NCBI GenBank assembly: GCA_029010495.1
Contig: JAQXKO010000025.1
Location: 79,702 to 143,701, forward strand
Origin: Clostridiales bacterium
GTDB lineage: Bacteria > Bacillota > Clostridia > Lachnospirales > Lachnospiraceae
Length of the DNA: 64,000 bases
Direction of reading: 5' to 3'
Shown: positions 1-8,271 of the stretch, in pieces
How positions within the stretch are numbered: the first letter of the stretch is position 1
How the letters are laid out: each line of letters starts with the position of its first letter
The notes under the pieces: model-generated
Databases searched by the model: none
The model's input: the letters and a program-made list of their open reading frames with translations, nothing else
What the model was told of the DNA's origin: nothing
Translations under genes and position numbers: made by a program

Positions 1-725
1 TATATGAGGATGAAGATGTTATAATCGTTCATAAGCCTGTCGGAGAGCTTTCGCAGAAGGCAAAGCCGGATGATGTTTCAATTAATGAGAGGATTAAGAC
101 TTATCTGACTCATAACAATAATAATGCATTATTTACACCCGGAGTATGTAACAGACTTGACAGAAATACCGAAGGACTCATTACAGCCGGTAAGACGCTT
201 CGCGGTCAGTCGTTACTGTCAAGAATGTTTAAAGAGCGTCTTCTTGATAAATATTATATTGCCGTTGTTTATGGTAAAATCACAAGGCAGATTGATGAAA
301 AGGCATATCTGATTAAGGATAATGTTAACAATATAGTAAAAATATCAGATAAATACATAAGTGACGCAGAAATTATTCATAACCGTTTTGTTCCTGTCTG
401 TTCTAATGAGAGGATTACTCTGTTAAAGGTAAAGCTTATGACCGGCAAAAGTCATCAGATAAGAGCTCATCTTGCTTATCTTGGATTCCCTATTGTGGGT
501 GACAGAAAATATAAAAACGGAGCGGGTGATTATCTTTCTGAAAAATATAAAATTAATCATCAGCTGCTTTTGTCATATGAGCTTGTTTTTCCTGAAAATA
601 CTGATTTTGATTATGCGCTTTCAGGTAAAAGCATAAGGCTTGAGCTTCCTGAAATATATAGTAAGGTTATACAAGGAGAGAGCTTATGTCCTGGAAATCA
701 CGCGGACTTAGGGGTTCATTTTTAG
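1..725 (+). CDS. RluA-family pseudouridine synthase (5' end missing)
   Basis: This is the C-terminal part of an RluA-type RNA pseudouridine synthase, which isomerises uridine in rRNA or tRNA. The reading frame is open from base 3, so the start codon and any N-terminal S4 domain lie outside the window. The visible part has an entry strand (DVIIVHKPVGE), then the catalytic motif NRLDRNTEG, whose Asp (codon 159-161) is the family nucleophile. The closing motifs GKSHQIRAHLA and FPIVGDRKY are typical of the RluA/C/D group. The canonical motif is RLDxxTSG; Glu replaces Ser here. The 3' end overlaps the next gene, recU, by 40 bases in another frame, which suggests co-transcription. Family assignment is firm; which uridine is modified cannot be told. 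A second family member sits at 53584. Confidence 0.9.
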   Translation, partial: YEDEDVIIVHKPVGELSQKAKPDDVSINERIKTYLTHNNNNALFTPGVCNRLDRNTEGLITAGKTLRGQSLLSRMFKERLLDKYYIAVVYGKITRQIDEKAYLIKDNVNNIVKISDKYISDAEIIHNRFVPVCSNERITLLKVKLMTGKSHQIRAHLAYLGFPIVGDRKYKNGAGDYLSEKYKINHQLLLSYELVFPENTDFDYALSGKSIRLELPEIYSKVIQGESLCPGNHADLGVHF

Positions 726-1225
726 AAGAGATTATTAATCTGACAAACGAATATTACAGAACCAATAATATTGCATTGATACAGAAAATACCTACACCTA
801 TCACACCTATTGAAATTGACAAGGCAACAAGTCATATTACGCTTGCATATTTTGACAAGAAGAGTACGGTTGACTATATAGGTGTAGCACAGGGAGTACC
901 GATCTGCTTTGATGCAAAGGAATGTGCGACAGATACATTTTCGCTTCAGAACATCCATGAACATCAGATGGAATTTTTGTCTGATTTTAAAGCGCAGGGC
1001 GGTATAGCCTTTATTTTGATTTATTATACTAAAAAGAATCTTATATATTATATGAGTGTTGACGAGCTGCGTGTATTTTACGACAGGGCAGTGAACGGCG
1101 GTCGAAAGAGCATAAAATTCGAGGAATTAAGAAAACGTTGTTTTTATCAGGTTTCTCAATCCATGTATATTAATTATCTTGAGTTTGTAAATGATGAGCT
1201 TGAGGAAATTGACGCAGATAATTGA
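686..1225 (+). CDS. recU: Holliday junction resolvase RecU
   Basis: The 179-residue product matches RecU, the Mg-dependent endonuclease that cuts four-way junctions during recombination and chromosome segregation in Firmicutes. It opens with the family signature SWKSRGLRGSFLEE. It then has ALIQKIPTPITP, the acidic/substrate region around STVDYIGVAQG and CFDAKE (the family core reads DFxGxxxGxxxxFDAK), and the stretch GGIAFILIYY. A Shine-Dalgarno sequence (AGGAGAG) at 674-680 supports the ATG at 686, inside the end of the preceding pseudouridine synthase gene. In Bacillus recU usually neighbours a class A penicillin-binding protein; here it sits before histidine genes. Identification rests on motifs and length and is strong. 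Confidence 0.88.
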   Translation: MSWKSRGLRGSFLEEIINLTNEYYRTNNIALIQKIPTPITPIEIDKATSHITLAYFDKKSTVDYIGVAQGVPICFDAKECATDTFSLQNIHEHQMEFLSDFKAQGGIAFILIYYTKKNLIYYMSVDELRVFYDRAVNGGRKSIKFEELRKRCFYQVSQSMYINYLEFVNDELEEIDADN

Positions 1226-1282
1226 CATAATTATGTTTATGGCTTAAAATAATTAGATACGTTTAAATTGTTTGGAGGTTAT

Positions 1283-2506
1283 ATGATTAATTTACTTCAC
1301 ATACCTGAGGGTGTACGGGATATATACGGAAAGGAATGCTTTGCCAAATCTAAAATTGAAAATTCGATTCTCGGCTGTATTCACCGTTATGGTTATTCCG
1401 ATGTTGAAACGCCATCCTTTGAGTATTTTGATATTTTTAATAAAGAAAGAGGTACAGTTCCGTCAAAGGATATGTACAAGTTCTTTGATAAAGAGGGAAA
1501 TACACTTGTTTTACGACCTGATATAACCCCTGCAATTGCAAGAACGGCAGCAAAATATTATAAGGACTGTACACTTCCGATCAGATTATGCTACAGGGCA
1601 AAGCAGTTTATTAATTATACCGGCTTACAGGGTAAGCTCAAGCAGACCACTCAGGTCGGCGTCGAGTTATATAATGATAATTCTGTTTACGGTGATTTTG
1701 AAATGCTTTCACTTACAATAGATTCTATTCTGGCAAGCGGCATCAGGGAATTCCAGCTTGAAATCGGTATTGCCGATTTTTACAACGGAATTGTTGATGA
1801 AGCCGGTTTAACTTTAGATGAAGTAAATGAATTAAGAGAAATTCTTGAACAGAAAAATATTTTTGCACTTGATAATTTTGTTTCAAGCAGGAGTCTGGAT
1901 AAGGAGCTTGCCAATATAATTAAAAGAATGGCTGAGCTTTACGGCTCAAAGGAAATTATTGACGAGATTCTTGTTGCTAAACTTCCTGAAAAATCACGTA
2001 AAGCCGTAGAAAGACTTAATGAATTATATAATATGCTTGAAGCGTACGGCTACGGAGACTATGTTTCATTTGATCTCTCAATGCTCAGCAAGTATTCATA
2101 TTATACCGGTATTTTCTTCAAGGCCATCACATACGGTTCTGGCGAACCTATTGCATACGGCGGACGATATGATAATCTGGTTGCCCAGTTCGGGTTTGAA
2201 ACATCAGCAATAGGCATGTCAATTACCATTGACTATATTCTTCAGAGTATGGACAGACAAAAGCTTGATTTTGATACTCCGAAGGATACTGCACTTATAA
2301 TATTTAATGAAGCAAAGCATACAGAAGCTATTAATTTATCAAATAAACTCAGAAAAGAAGGCCGCAGGGTTAAGCTTTGTTTTGATAAGGACGGAAGTCT
2401 TACAAACAGGGTTAAAGAATTTGAAAAGGGAGACCTTGAATCGGTTAACCGTTTTGTGGAGGAACTTGAGTTTTATGATGTTTCGGATATTGTTTACTGC
2501 TGTTAA
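1283..2506 (+). CDS. hisZ: ATP phosphoribosyltransferase regulatory subunit HisZ
   Basis: HisZ is a catalytically inactive histidyl-tRNA synthetase paralogue. It assembles with the short form of HisG and is needed for the first step of histidine synthesis and its feedback control. The 407-residue product has the class II synthetase fold signatures: IPEGVRDIYG at the N-terminus, motif 2-like LRPDITPAIARTAA, and YYTGIFFKAI and GGRYDNLVAQFG near residues 270-300. The anticodon-binding domain of a true HisRS is missing, leaving only a short tail. The start is ATG 1283, five bases after GGAGG at 1274-1278; the in-frame TTG at 1268 lies upstream of that site and is not used here. It is followed by hisG, as expected for the HisG-short/HisZ system. 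Confidence 0.93.
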   Translation: MINLLHIPEGVRDIYGKECFAKSKIENSILGCIHRYGYSDVETPSFEYFDIFNKERGTVPSKDMYKFFDKEGNTLVLRPDITPAIARTAAKYYKDCTLPIRLCYRAKQFINYTGLQGKLKQTTQVGVELYNDNSVYGDFEMLSLTIDSILASGIREFQLEIGIADFYNGIVDEAGLTLDEVNELREILEQKNIFALDNFVSSRSLDKELANIIKRMAELYGSKEIIDEILVAKLPEKSRKAVERLNELYNMLEAYGYGDYVSFDLSMLSKYSYYTGIFFKAITYGSGEPIAYGGRYDNLVAQFGFETSAIGMSITIDYILQSMDRQKLDFDTPKDTALIIFNEAKHTEAINLSNKLRKEGRRVKLCFDKDGSLTNRVKEFEKGDLESVNRFVEELEFYDVSDIVYCC

Positions 2507-2585
2507 TTGATATGCATACAATTATTTCAGGCATAAATTACAGTTTTTATCCGAGGTAATATTATTACAAAAAGGAAGTAAATAT

Positions 2586-3224
2586 ATGAAATATTTAACA
2601 ATTGCCTTAGCAAAGGGGCGTGTTGCAAAAAAAACAATGGAGCTTCTGGCACAAATCGGAATTACTTGTGACGAGGTCAATGACAAAGATACAAGAAAGC
2701 TTATTTTCAAAAATGAAGAGCTCGGTTTTAAGTTTTTCCTCGCAAAGGCTGACGATGTACCGACTTATGTGGAATACGGAGCCGCCGATATCGGAATTGT
2801 GGGAAAAGATACCCTGCTTGAAAACGGACGAAAATTATATGAGGTTATTGACCTTAATATGGCAAAATGTCGTATGTGTGTGGCAGGACCCGAAAGTGCA
2901 AGAGAACTTCTTGACTCGGGCAAGGTAATCAGGGTGGCTTCAAAGTATCCTAATATAGCCAGAGAATATTTCCACAACACAAGACATCAGACATGTGAAA
3001 TCATTAAACTTCACGGAAGCGTTGAGCTTGCTCCGATAGTAGGTCTTAGTGATGTGATAGTTGATATTGTTGAAACCGGTTCCACACTTAGGGAAAATGG
3101 TCTTGAAGTTATAGAAGAAATCGTTCCATGTACGGCCAGAATGGTTGTAAATCAGGTCAGTATGAAGATGGAACAGAAACGAATCAGGGAAATGATTAAC
3201 AAATTGAAAGAGATACTTGCTTAA
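2586..3224 (+). CDS. hisG: ATP phosphoribosyltransferase, short form HisG
   Basis: HisG condenses ATP with PRPP to phosphoribosyl-ATP, the committed step of histidine biosynthesis. At 212 residues it is the short form, lacking the C-terminal regulatory ACT-like domain, which explains the HisZ gene upstream. Visible family motifs are YLTIALAKGRVAKKT at the start, YVEYGAADIGIVGKD near residue 65, and the PRPP-binding loop VDIVETGSTLRENGLE around residues 160-175. The ATG at 2586 follows AAAGGAAG. A 79-base gap separates it from hisZ and 37 bases from hisD; no terminator is seen in either, so one operon is likely. Confidence 0.95.
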   Translation: MKYLTIALAKGRVAKKTMELLAQIGITCDEVNDKDTRKLIFKNEELGFKFFLAKADDVPTYVEYGAADIGIVGKDTLLENGRKLYEVIDLNMAKCRMCVAGPESARELLDSGKVIRVASKYPNIAREYFHNTRHQTCEIIKLHGSVELAPIVGLSDVIVDIVETGSTLRENGLEVIEEIVPCTARMVVNQVSMKMEQKRIREMINKLKEILA

Positions 3225-3261
3225 AATGCAATACCGCATTGCGGGGAAATAGAGGTATAAT

Positions 3262-4551
3262 ATGCAGATAATTAGACTTACAAATGAAACTAAAAATGAT
3301 TTGTTGGAATCATTACTCAAGAGAAGCCCTAATCAGTATTCTGAATATGAAGCTAAGGTTATTGATATACTTGAGGATGTAAAGAAAAATGGAGACGAGG
3401 CGGTTTTTCGTCTTACTAAAACATTTGATAAGGCTGATATAAATAAGTCAAATCTTTATGTTACAAATGACGAAATTGAAGAGGCATATACACTTGTAAA
3501 GCCGGAAGTCATTGATGTTATTAAAAAAGCAGCTGCAAATATAAGAAAATTTCACGAAAAGCAGAGAAGAAACAGCTGGTTTGATAATGAAGAGGGTATA
3601 ATAGTCGGACAGAGAATTATTCCTCTTGAAAGCTGCGGTATTTATGTGCCTGGCGGAAAAGCTGCATATCCAAGCTCTGTTCTTATGAATGCAATTCCGG
3701 CAAAGGTTGCGGGTGTAAAGCGTATCATTATGACAACTCCTCCGGGAAAAGACGGAAAAATAAGTCCGAATACAATTGTTGCGGCAAATGAAGCCGGCAT
3801 AACAGAAATAATTAAATGTGGCGGTGCGCAGGCAATTGCGGCGCTTGCATACGGAACAGAATCAATAAGCAGGGTAGACAAGATTGTCGGACCGGGTAAC
3901 ATATTTGTTGCTCTTGCCAAAAAGAGGGTTTACGGAAATGTAAGCATTGATTCTATTGCAGGACCAAGCGAAATACTTGTTCTTGCCGATGAAACGGCAA
4001 ATCCGAGATTTGTCGCAGCTGATCTTTTGTCACAGGCTGAGCATGATGAGCTTGCCAGCGCGATACTTATTACTACCTCTGAGAAGCTTGCAAATCAGGT
4101 CAAAATTGAAATCGACGGTTTCATTGAGAAGCTTTCAAGAGCGGAGATAATTCGTAAATCAATTGAAAAATTCGGTTATATTTTTATTGCAGACACTATG
4201 GAAGATGCCATAAATGCTGTAAATGATATTGCTTCAGAACATCTTGAGATTGTTACAAAGGATCCGTTTGCCGACATGACAAAGGTTACAAATGCCGGTG
4301 CAGTATTCCTCGGCTCATATTCAAGTGAGCCGCTTGGAGATTATTTTGCAGGTCCTAATCATGTACTTCCTACAAACGGTACTGCAAAATTCTTTTCACC
4401 GCTTAATCTTGATGATTTTGTTAAGAAATCAAGTGTTATTTCATATACAAAAGAAGCATTATCAGATGTTTACAAAGATATAATCACATTTGCAAATGCT
4501 GAGGGCCTTACTGCTCATGCAAATTCCGTAGCAGTGCGTTTTGAAGATTAA
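3262..4551 (+). CDS. hisD: Histidinol dehydrogenase
   Basis: HisD is the Zn-dependent, NAD-linked enzyme that oxidises histidinol to histidine in the last two steps of the pathway. The 429-residue length is normal. Diagnostic features are YVPGGKAAYPSSVLM near residue 130, IVGPGNIFVALAKK near 215, the family signature IDSIAGPSEILV, and the metal/catalytic region LLSQAEHDELASA. The C-terminus carries GPNHVLPTNGTAKFFSPL. The ATG follows AGAGGTAT at a good distance. It is followed after nine bases by the HisIE gene, so the two are almost certainly translated from one message. Confidence 0.96.
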   Translation: MQIIRLTNETKNDLLESLLKRSPNQYSEYEAKVIDILEDVKKNGDEAVFRLTKTFDKADINKSNLYVTNDEIEEAYTLVKPEVIDVIKKAAANIRKFHEKQRRNSWFDNEEGIIVGQRIIPLESCGIYVPGGKAAYPSSVLMNAIPAKVAGVKRIIMTTPPGKDGKISPNTIVAANEAGITEIIKCGGAQAIAALAYGTESISRVDKIVGPGNIFVALAKKRVYGNVSIDSIAGPSEILVLADETANPRFVAADLLSQAEHDELASAILITTSEKLANQVKIEIDGFIEKLSRAEIIRKSIEKFGYIFIADTMEDAINAVNDIASEHLEIVTKDPFADMTKVTNAGAVFLGSYSSEPLGDYFAGPNHVLPTNGTAKFFSPLNLDDFVKKSSVISYTKEALSDVYKDIITFANAEGLTAHANSVAVRFED

Positions 4552-4560
4552 GGAGTATTT

Positions 4561-5841
4561 ATGGAAAAGAAAAATATCATTGCTTACATCAATGCAGAAA
4601 CAGAATATCAGAATGTGGTATTTGAGCAGGCTCTCGAATATGAACACATGGGTGCTGACGGACTGTATATATATAATTATGATAACGATGATAAGGCTCA
4701 GCTGGATTTTCTTACAACAGTCAGACTTATTTTAAAAAGAGTTGATATTCCTGTATATGTGGGAGTGGTTGTTAAAAAGTTTGAGGATATAAAAAAGGCT
4801 TTATACACCGGTGCCGAGGCAGTAGTAATAAATTATGATTCATTATTTAATGAAGATGTATTAAAGAAGGGTGTTGAAAGATTCGGTAAGGAGCATATTG
4901 CTCTCTGCTTTGATTTTTCACTCGGTCATGATGATATGCCTGAGATTGATGATGAAACGGTAAATCGTCTTTCGGAATTTGGAGCAGGAACTGTATTTGC
5001 CAAGCATGTTTCACTTACCAGGCACAGTATCGGAATACTCGATAAGCTTGAGGCAAAGCTTGTGGTAAGGGATTCTCTTGTAAGAAATGATATTATGTCA
5101 TTGCTTGAAATTGATAAGGTTTACGGTGTTGCAACAAATTATTACAGAGGGAAAGACATACTTGCAGTCAAGCAGACACTTAAAGAAAACGGAATCAACG
5201 TTAAAACGCTTGAGAGCTCCGTTCCTTTCAGTGAATTTAAAAAAGATTCCAATGGTCTGGTACCTGTTGTGGTTCAGGATTATAAATCATCCGAAGTGCT
5301 TATGGTGGCTTATATGAATGAAGACAGCTATAATATGACAATTAAAACCGGAAGGATGACATATTACTCGAGAAGCAGGCAGGAATTGTGGATTAAAGGT
5401 GAAACCAGCGGTCATTATCAGTTTGTTAAAGAACTTCTGATTGATTGCGATAAGGATACGATACTGGCAAAGGTTCACCAGCTTGGTGCAGCCTGTCATA
5501 CGGGTAATTATTCATGCTTTTATACAGAGCTTGCAAAAAAGGAATATAGTGATCTGAACCCTCTGAATATTTTGACAGAGGATTATAATCTGATTCTTGA
5601 CAGAAAAGTCAATCCCAAGGACGGTTCTTATACAAATTATCTTTTTAAAGAAGGAATTGATAAGATACTTAAAAAATGCGGAGAAGAAGCAACAGAGATT
5701 ATTATTGCAGCCAAAAATCCGGATTCGGAAGAATTAAAGTATGAAATAGCTGATTTCCTTTATCATCTGATGGTTCTTATGGCCGAATGTGATCTCGACT
5801 GGAATGATATAGTAAAGGAACTGGCTAACAGACGTAAGTAA
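4561..5841 (+). CDS. hisIE: HisIE bifunctional enzyme with an N-terminal degenerate HisA/HisF-like domain
   Basis: The C-terminal half is a normal HisI-HisE fusion. The PRA-cyclohydrolase domain covers about residues 225-325, with [20 protein letters not shown] and metal ligands in DCDKD and around Cys312 and Cys319. The PRA-pyrophosphohydrolase domain covers about 340-426 ([20 protein letters not shown]). These catalyse the second and third steps after HisG. The first roughly 215 residues are extra and resemble a HisA/HisF (beta-alpha)8 barrel: alternating strands and helices, [39 protein letters not shown]. The catalytic first-strand Asp and the glycine-rich phosphate loops (VGGGIR in HisF) are replaced, here by INAE and VGVVVK. 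I infer a non-catalytic or scaffolding barrel. ATG 4561 follows AAGGAG right after hisD. Confidence 0.88.
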   Translation: MEKKNIIAYINAETEYQNVVFEQALEYEHMGADGLYIYNYDNDDKAQLDFLTTVRLILKRVDIPVYVGVVVKKFEDIKKALYTGAEAVVINYDSLFNEDVLKKGVERFGKEHIALCFDFSLGHDDMPEIDDETVNRLSEFGAGTVFAKHVSLTRHSIGILDKLEAKLVVRDSLVRNDIMSLLEIDKVYGVATNYYRGKDILAVKQTLKENGINVKTLESSVPFSEFKKDSNGLVPVVVQDYKSSEVLMVAYMNEDSYNMTIKTGRMTYYSRSRQELWIKGETSGHYQFVKELLIDCDKDTILAKVHQLGAACHTGNYSCFYTELAKKEYSDLNPLNILTEDYNLILDRKVNPKDGSYTNYLFKEGIDKILKKCGEEATEIIIAAKNPDSEELKYEIADFLYHLMVLMAECDLDWNDIVKELANRRK

Positions 5842-5856
5842 GTATTGGAGGTAATC

Positions 5857-5982
5857 ATGGATTTTTTTGTTGAATTTTGCAGAACATTAATTTATTTTTT
5901 GGTATTAGGCGGCTGTGCCTTTTGCGGAATTTGTATCGGAAAGTTTTTACGTAACAAAAAATCTAATAAAACCGAAGAATAA
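5857..5982 (+). CDS. 41-residue single-pass membrane peptide
   Basis: This short open frame starts at ATG 5857 behind a good ribosome binding site (TTGGAGGT, 5845-5852), 15 bases after hisIE. The product is MDFFVEFCRT, then a hydrophobic segment (about residues 10-30) containing four of its cysteines (Cys8, Cys20, Cys23, Cys26), then a basic/polar tail KFLRNKKSNKTEE. The charge pattern predicts one membrane helix. Peptides of this size and layout are common in Lachnospiraceae genomes and are sometimes mislabelled as a nitrogenase; nothing here supports such a function. The function is unknown. The start, ribosome binding site and spacing make it a credible gene. Confidence 0.6.
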   Translation: MDFFVEFCRTLIYFLVLGGCAFCGICIGKFLRNKKSNKTEE

Positions 5983-5997
5983 AGTTTTAAATACCTA

Positions 5998-6027
5998 TTG
6001 ACTTTTTTAGATTACAAGTATTATAAT
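5998..6027 (+). promoter_or_regulatory. Sigma-A-type promoter of the rimP-nusA-infB operon
   Basis: TTGACT at 5998-6003 and a perfect TATAAT at 6022-6027 are separated by 18 bases. The predicted transcription start near 6034 gives a leader of about 95 bases before rimP. Confidence 0.72.
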
Positions 6028-6057
6028 AGCTTGTAGTAAGATTTTGTTTTGGAAAGG

Positions 6058-6092
6058 AGTGGACAAGTAATTGTCCACTTCTTTGTTTGTTT
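6058..6092 (+). terminator. Leader hairpin upstream of rimP, possible attenuator
   Basis: The nine-base arm AGTGGACAA (6058-6066) pairs perfectly with TTGTCCACT (6071-6079) around a GTAA tetraloop. It is followed by a T-rich run (TTCTTTGTTTGTTT). It lies between the promoter and the rimP ribosome binding site, so it could attenuate the whole nusA-infB operon. No alternative antiterminator partner was identified by eye. Confidence 0.5.
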
Positions 6093-6129
6093 CAAAGCAT
6101 TATTTTAAAAACAAAAAAAGGTGGTAATC

Positions 6130-6597
6130 ATGTCAAGAAAAGAAGATTATGAATCTAAAGCAGAAAATCTTGTAATGCCGATTCTTACACAGAATAATTT
6201 TTCACTTTATGATATTGAATATGTAAAGGAAGCAGGTATGTATTACCTTCGCATATTTATTGATAAAGAAGGCGGTATTACCATTGATGACTGTGAAATT
6301 GTCAGCAGGGCATATTCTGAGCTTGTTGATGCTGATGATTTTATCGAAGAAAAGTATATTCTTGAGGTAAGCTCGCCGGGTCTGGGAAGAGCATTAAAAA
6401 AAGACAGACATTTTGAAAACAGTATTGGCCTTGAAGTTGAGGTCAGACTTTATAAGCCGGTTGACGGCTCAAAGTCTTATGTTGGAATATTATCAGGCTT
6501 CAACAGGGATAGTATTGAAATAGTAAATGAAGATGACCGGGTATTAAGTTTTAACAGAACAGACATATCAGGCGTAAAATTGACATTTGATTTTTAA
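6130..6597 (+). CDS. rimP: Ribosome maturation factor RimP
   Basis: RimP binds the 30S subunit and helps its late assembly. The 155-residue product shows the family pattern: N-terminal domain with YDIEYVKEAGMYYLRIFID, the conserved GGITIDDCEIVSRAYSE segment, EVSSPGLGRALKK near residue 80, and a small beta-barrel C-terminal domain. The first possible codon in frame is GTG 6121, but this lies within the Shine-Dalgarno region (AAAGGTGG, 6117-6124), so ATG 6130 is the start. It is first in the rimP-nusA-ylxR-ylxQ-infB-rbfA order that is conserved across bacteria, and the promoter and leader hairpin lie directly upstream. Confidence 0.94.
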   Translation: MSRKEDYESKAENLVMPILTQNNFSLYDIEYVKEAGMYYLRIFIDKEGGITIDDCEIVSRAYSELVDADDFIEEKYILEVSSPGLGRALKKDRHFENSIGLEVEVRLYKPVDGSKSYVGILSGFNRDSIEIVNEDDRVLSFNRTDISGVKLTFDF

Positions 6598-6608
6598 ACA
6601 GGAGGAAT

Positions 6609-7673
6609 ATGAAAAAAATGGAAAAGGGAAACAAGGAACTTATCGAGGCGTTAAATCTTCTCGAAAAGGAAAAATCAATCAGCAAGGAAGTGCTTTTCGA
6701 GGCACTTGAGACATCTCTTATGTCAGCATGCAAGAGTCAGTACGGTAAGAATGACAATATCAGAGTTGTAATTAACCGTGAGACGGGTGCTGTTGCAGTG
6801 TATGCGGATATGACTGTTGTTGAAGAGGTCGTTACTCCGGCTCTTGAGATGAGTATTGTAACTGCCAATGAAAAGTTCCCGGGCAAGAAGTATGAAGTCG
6901 GTGATGTTGTTTCGGTAGAAGTAACACCAAAGAATTTCGGACGTATTGCAGCAGGTCAGGCTAAGCAGACCGTTGTACAGAAAATCAGGGAAGAGGAAAG
7001 AAAAATTCTCTTTGAACAGTACAGCGTTCTTGAAAATACTGTAGTATCCGGTATTGTTCAGAGATTTTTTGGCAATAATATTTCAATTAACATCGGTAAG
7101 GTTGATGGTATACTTATCGACGGTGAGCAGATTAAAGGTGAGAGATTTAAGCACGGAGACAGGGTTAAGGTATTTGTTGTTGATGTAAAGGATCACAATA
7201 AGGGACCTAAGATTACGCTCAGCAGAACTCATCCTGAGCTTGTTAAAAAGTTATTTGAAATGGAAGTTACCGAAATTGAAAACGGTACTGTGGAAATCAT
7301 GGCATTATCAAGAGATGCCGGTGCCAGAACAAAGATGGCAGTCCGCTCAAATGAGGCAGGCGTTGATCCGATCGGAGCATGTGTCGGCCCTAACGGTATG
7401 AGAGTAAATGCCGTTGTTGATGAGCTCGGAGGTGAAAAGATTGATATTATTGCATGGAGTGATAATCCTGAAATCTTAATTAAGAATGCACTTTCACCGG
7501 CTAAAGCTATATCAGTTTCGGTAAATGTTGCAGAAAAGAGTGCAAATGTTGTAGTTCCTGATTCACAGCTTTCGCTTGCAATTGGTCGTGAAGGTCAGAA
7601 TGCCAGACTGGCTGCACGTCTTACAGGTTACAAGATTGACATCAAGAGCGAGAGCCAGATTTCAGAAATGTAA
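6609..7673 (+). CDS. nusA: Transcription termination/antitermination factor NusA
   Basis: NusA binds RNA polymerase and nascent RNA and modulates pausing, termination and antitermination. The 354-residue protein has the RNAP-binding N-terminal domain (about 1-125), an S1 domain (about 130-200, with SGIVQRFFGNNISINIG), and two KH domains in the C-terminal half, marked by GACVGPNGMRVNAVVDELGG and LAIGREGQNARLAARLTG. It lacks the acidic C-terminal repeats of the Escherichia coli protein, as usual in Firmicutes. AGGAGG at 6600-6605 serves ATG 6609, although ATG 6618 is also in range. It sits 11 bases after rimP. Confidence 0.96.
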   Translation: MKKMEKGNKELIEALNLLEKEKSISKEVLFEALETSLMSACKSQYGKNDNIRVVINRETGAVAVYADMTVVEEVVTPALEMSIVTANEKFPGKKYEVGDVVSVEVTPKNFGRIAAGQAKQTVVQKIREEERKILFEQYSVLENTVVSGIVQRFFGNNISINIGKVDGILIDGEQIKGERFKHGDRVKVFVVDVKDHNKGPKITLSRTHPELVKKLFEMEVTEIENGTVEIMALSRDAGARTKMAVRSNEAGVDPIGACVGPNGMRVNAVVDELGGEKIDIIAWSDNPEILIKNALSPAKAISVSVNVAEKSANVVVPDSQLSLAIGREGQNARLAARLTGYKIDIKSESQISEM

Positions 7674-7687
7674 TTACAGGAGTAAAT

Positions 7688-7966
7688 ATGATTCAGAAAA
7701 AAATTCCTCTCAGAAAATGTATCGGATGTAATGAAATGTATCCGAAGAAGGAGTTAATAAGAATAGTAAACACACCTGAGGACGACGTTGTTCTTGATAT
7801 GACAGGCAAAAAAAACGGTCGAGGAGCATATTTGTGTAAGAATATCGGCTGTCTTGAAGCAGCAATTAAGACAAAAGCAATTAATAGAGCATTCAAAAAA
7901 AATATATCTGAAGATGTATATTCCAAAATGCTTGAAGAATTGGGCGGTGTATGCAATGGACAGTAA
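7688..7966 (+). CDS. ylxR: YlxR/RnpM family RNA-binding protein
   Basis: The 92-residue product is a DUF448 protein. It shows the family signature RKCIGCNEMYPKKELIRIV near the N-terminus, GKKNGRGAYLCKN in the middle, and a basic C-terminal helix with AINRAFKKNIS. In Bacillus subtilis the orthologue has been reported to bind the RNase P RNA and modulate its activity. Two Cys pairs (CIGC and the later Cys residues) are present but metal binding is unproven. It lies between nusA and ylxQ and its last bases overlap ylxQ by 11. Confidence 0.92.
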   Translation: MIQKKIPLRKCIGCNEMYPKKELIRIVNTPEDDVVLDMTGKKNGRGAYLCKNIGCLEAAIKTKAINRAFKKNISEDVYSKMLEELGGVCNGQ

Positions 7967-8267
7967 AAAGGTTTTATCGTTTCTAGGTCTTGCCACAAGA
8001 GCAGGCAAGCTTTTGTCGGGTGAATTTGTTGTTGAAAAAACAATTAAAGCCGGCGCCGCAAAGCTTGTGATAATTTCTGCCGATGCGTCAGATAATACAA
8101 AAAAGAAATTCGGAAATATGTGTACATATAGAAAGATTCCGATTTTTTATGAATTTGACAGATTTGAGTTAGGAAAGGCAACGGGTAAGGAATACAGAGT
8201 AAGTGTTGTAATAACTGATGAGGGCTTTGCAGAAGCAATCAGTTCATTACTTAAAATGGAGGTATAA
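7956..8267 (+). CDS. ylxQ: L7Ae-family ribosomal protein YlxQ
   Basis: The 103-residue product belongs to the L7Ae/L30e/S12e/Gadd45 family, small proteins that bind kink-turn RNA. Motifs are [17 protein letters not shown] at residues 8-24, [19 protein letters not shown], and [21 protein letters not shown]. The frame is open well upstream, but the homologous region begins at [11 protein letters not shown], so ATG 7956, which overlaps the ylxR end, is chosen. The ribosome binding site is weak (GGGCGGTG), consistent with translational coupling. Its exact role in ribosome function is not known. Confidence 0.9.
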   Translation: MDSKKVLSFLGLATRAGKLLSGEFVVEKTIKAGAAKLVIISADASDNTKKKFGNMCTYRKIPIFYEFDRFELGKATGKEYRVSVVITDEGFAEAISSLLKMEV

Positions 8268-8271
8268 TTTA

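Noticed and set aside
1268..1282. TTG start for hisZ five codons upstream
   Set aside because: It lies upstream of the GGAGG that serves ATG 1283; family proteins begin at the ATG.
6058..6092. Terminator of the hisIE/small-peptide transcript
   Set aside because: It is downstream of the rimP promoter, so it lies in the rimP leader; it might also stop upstream read-through but is listed as a leader element.
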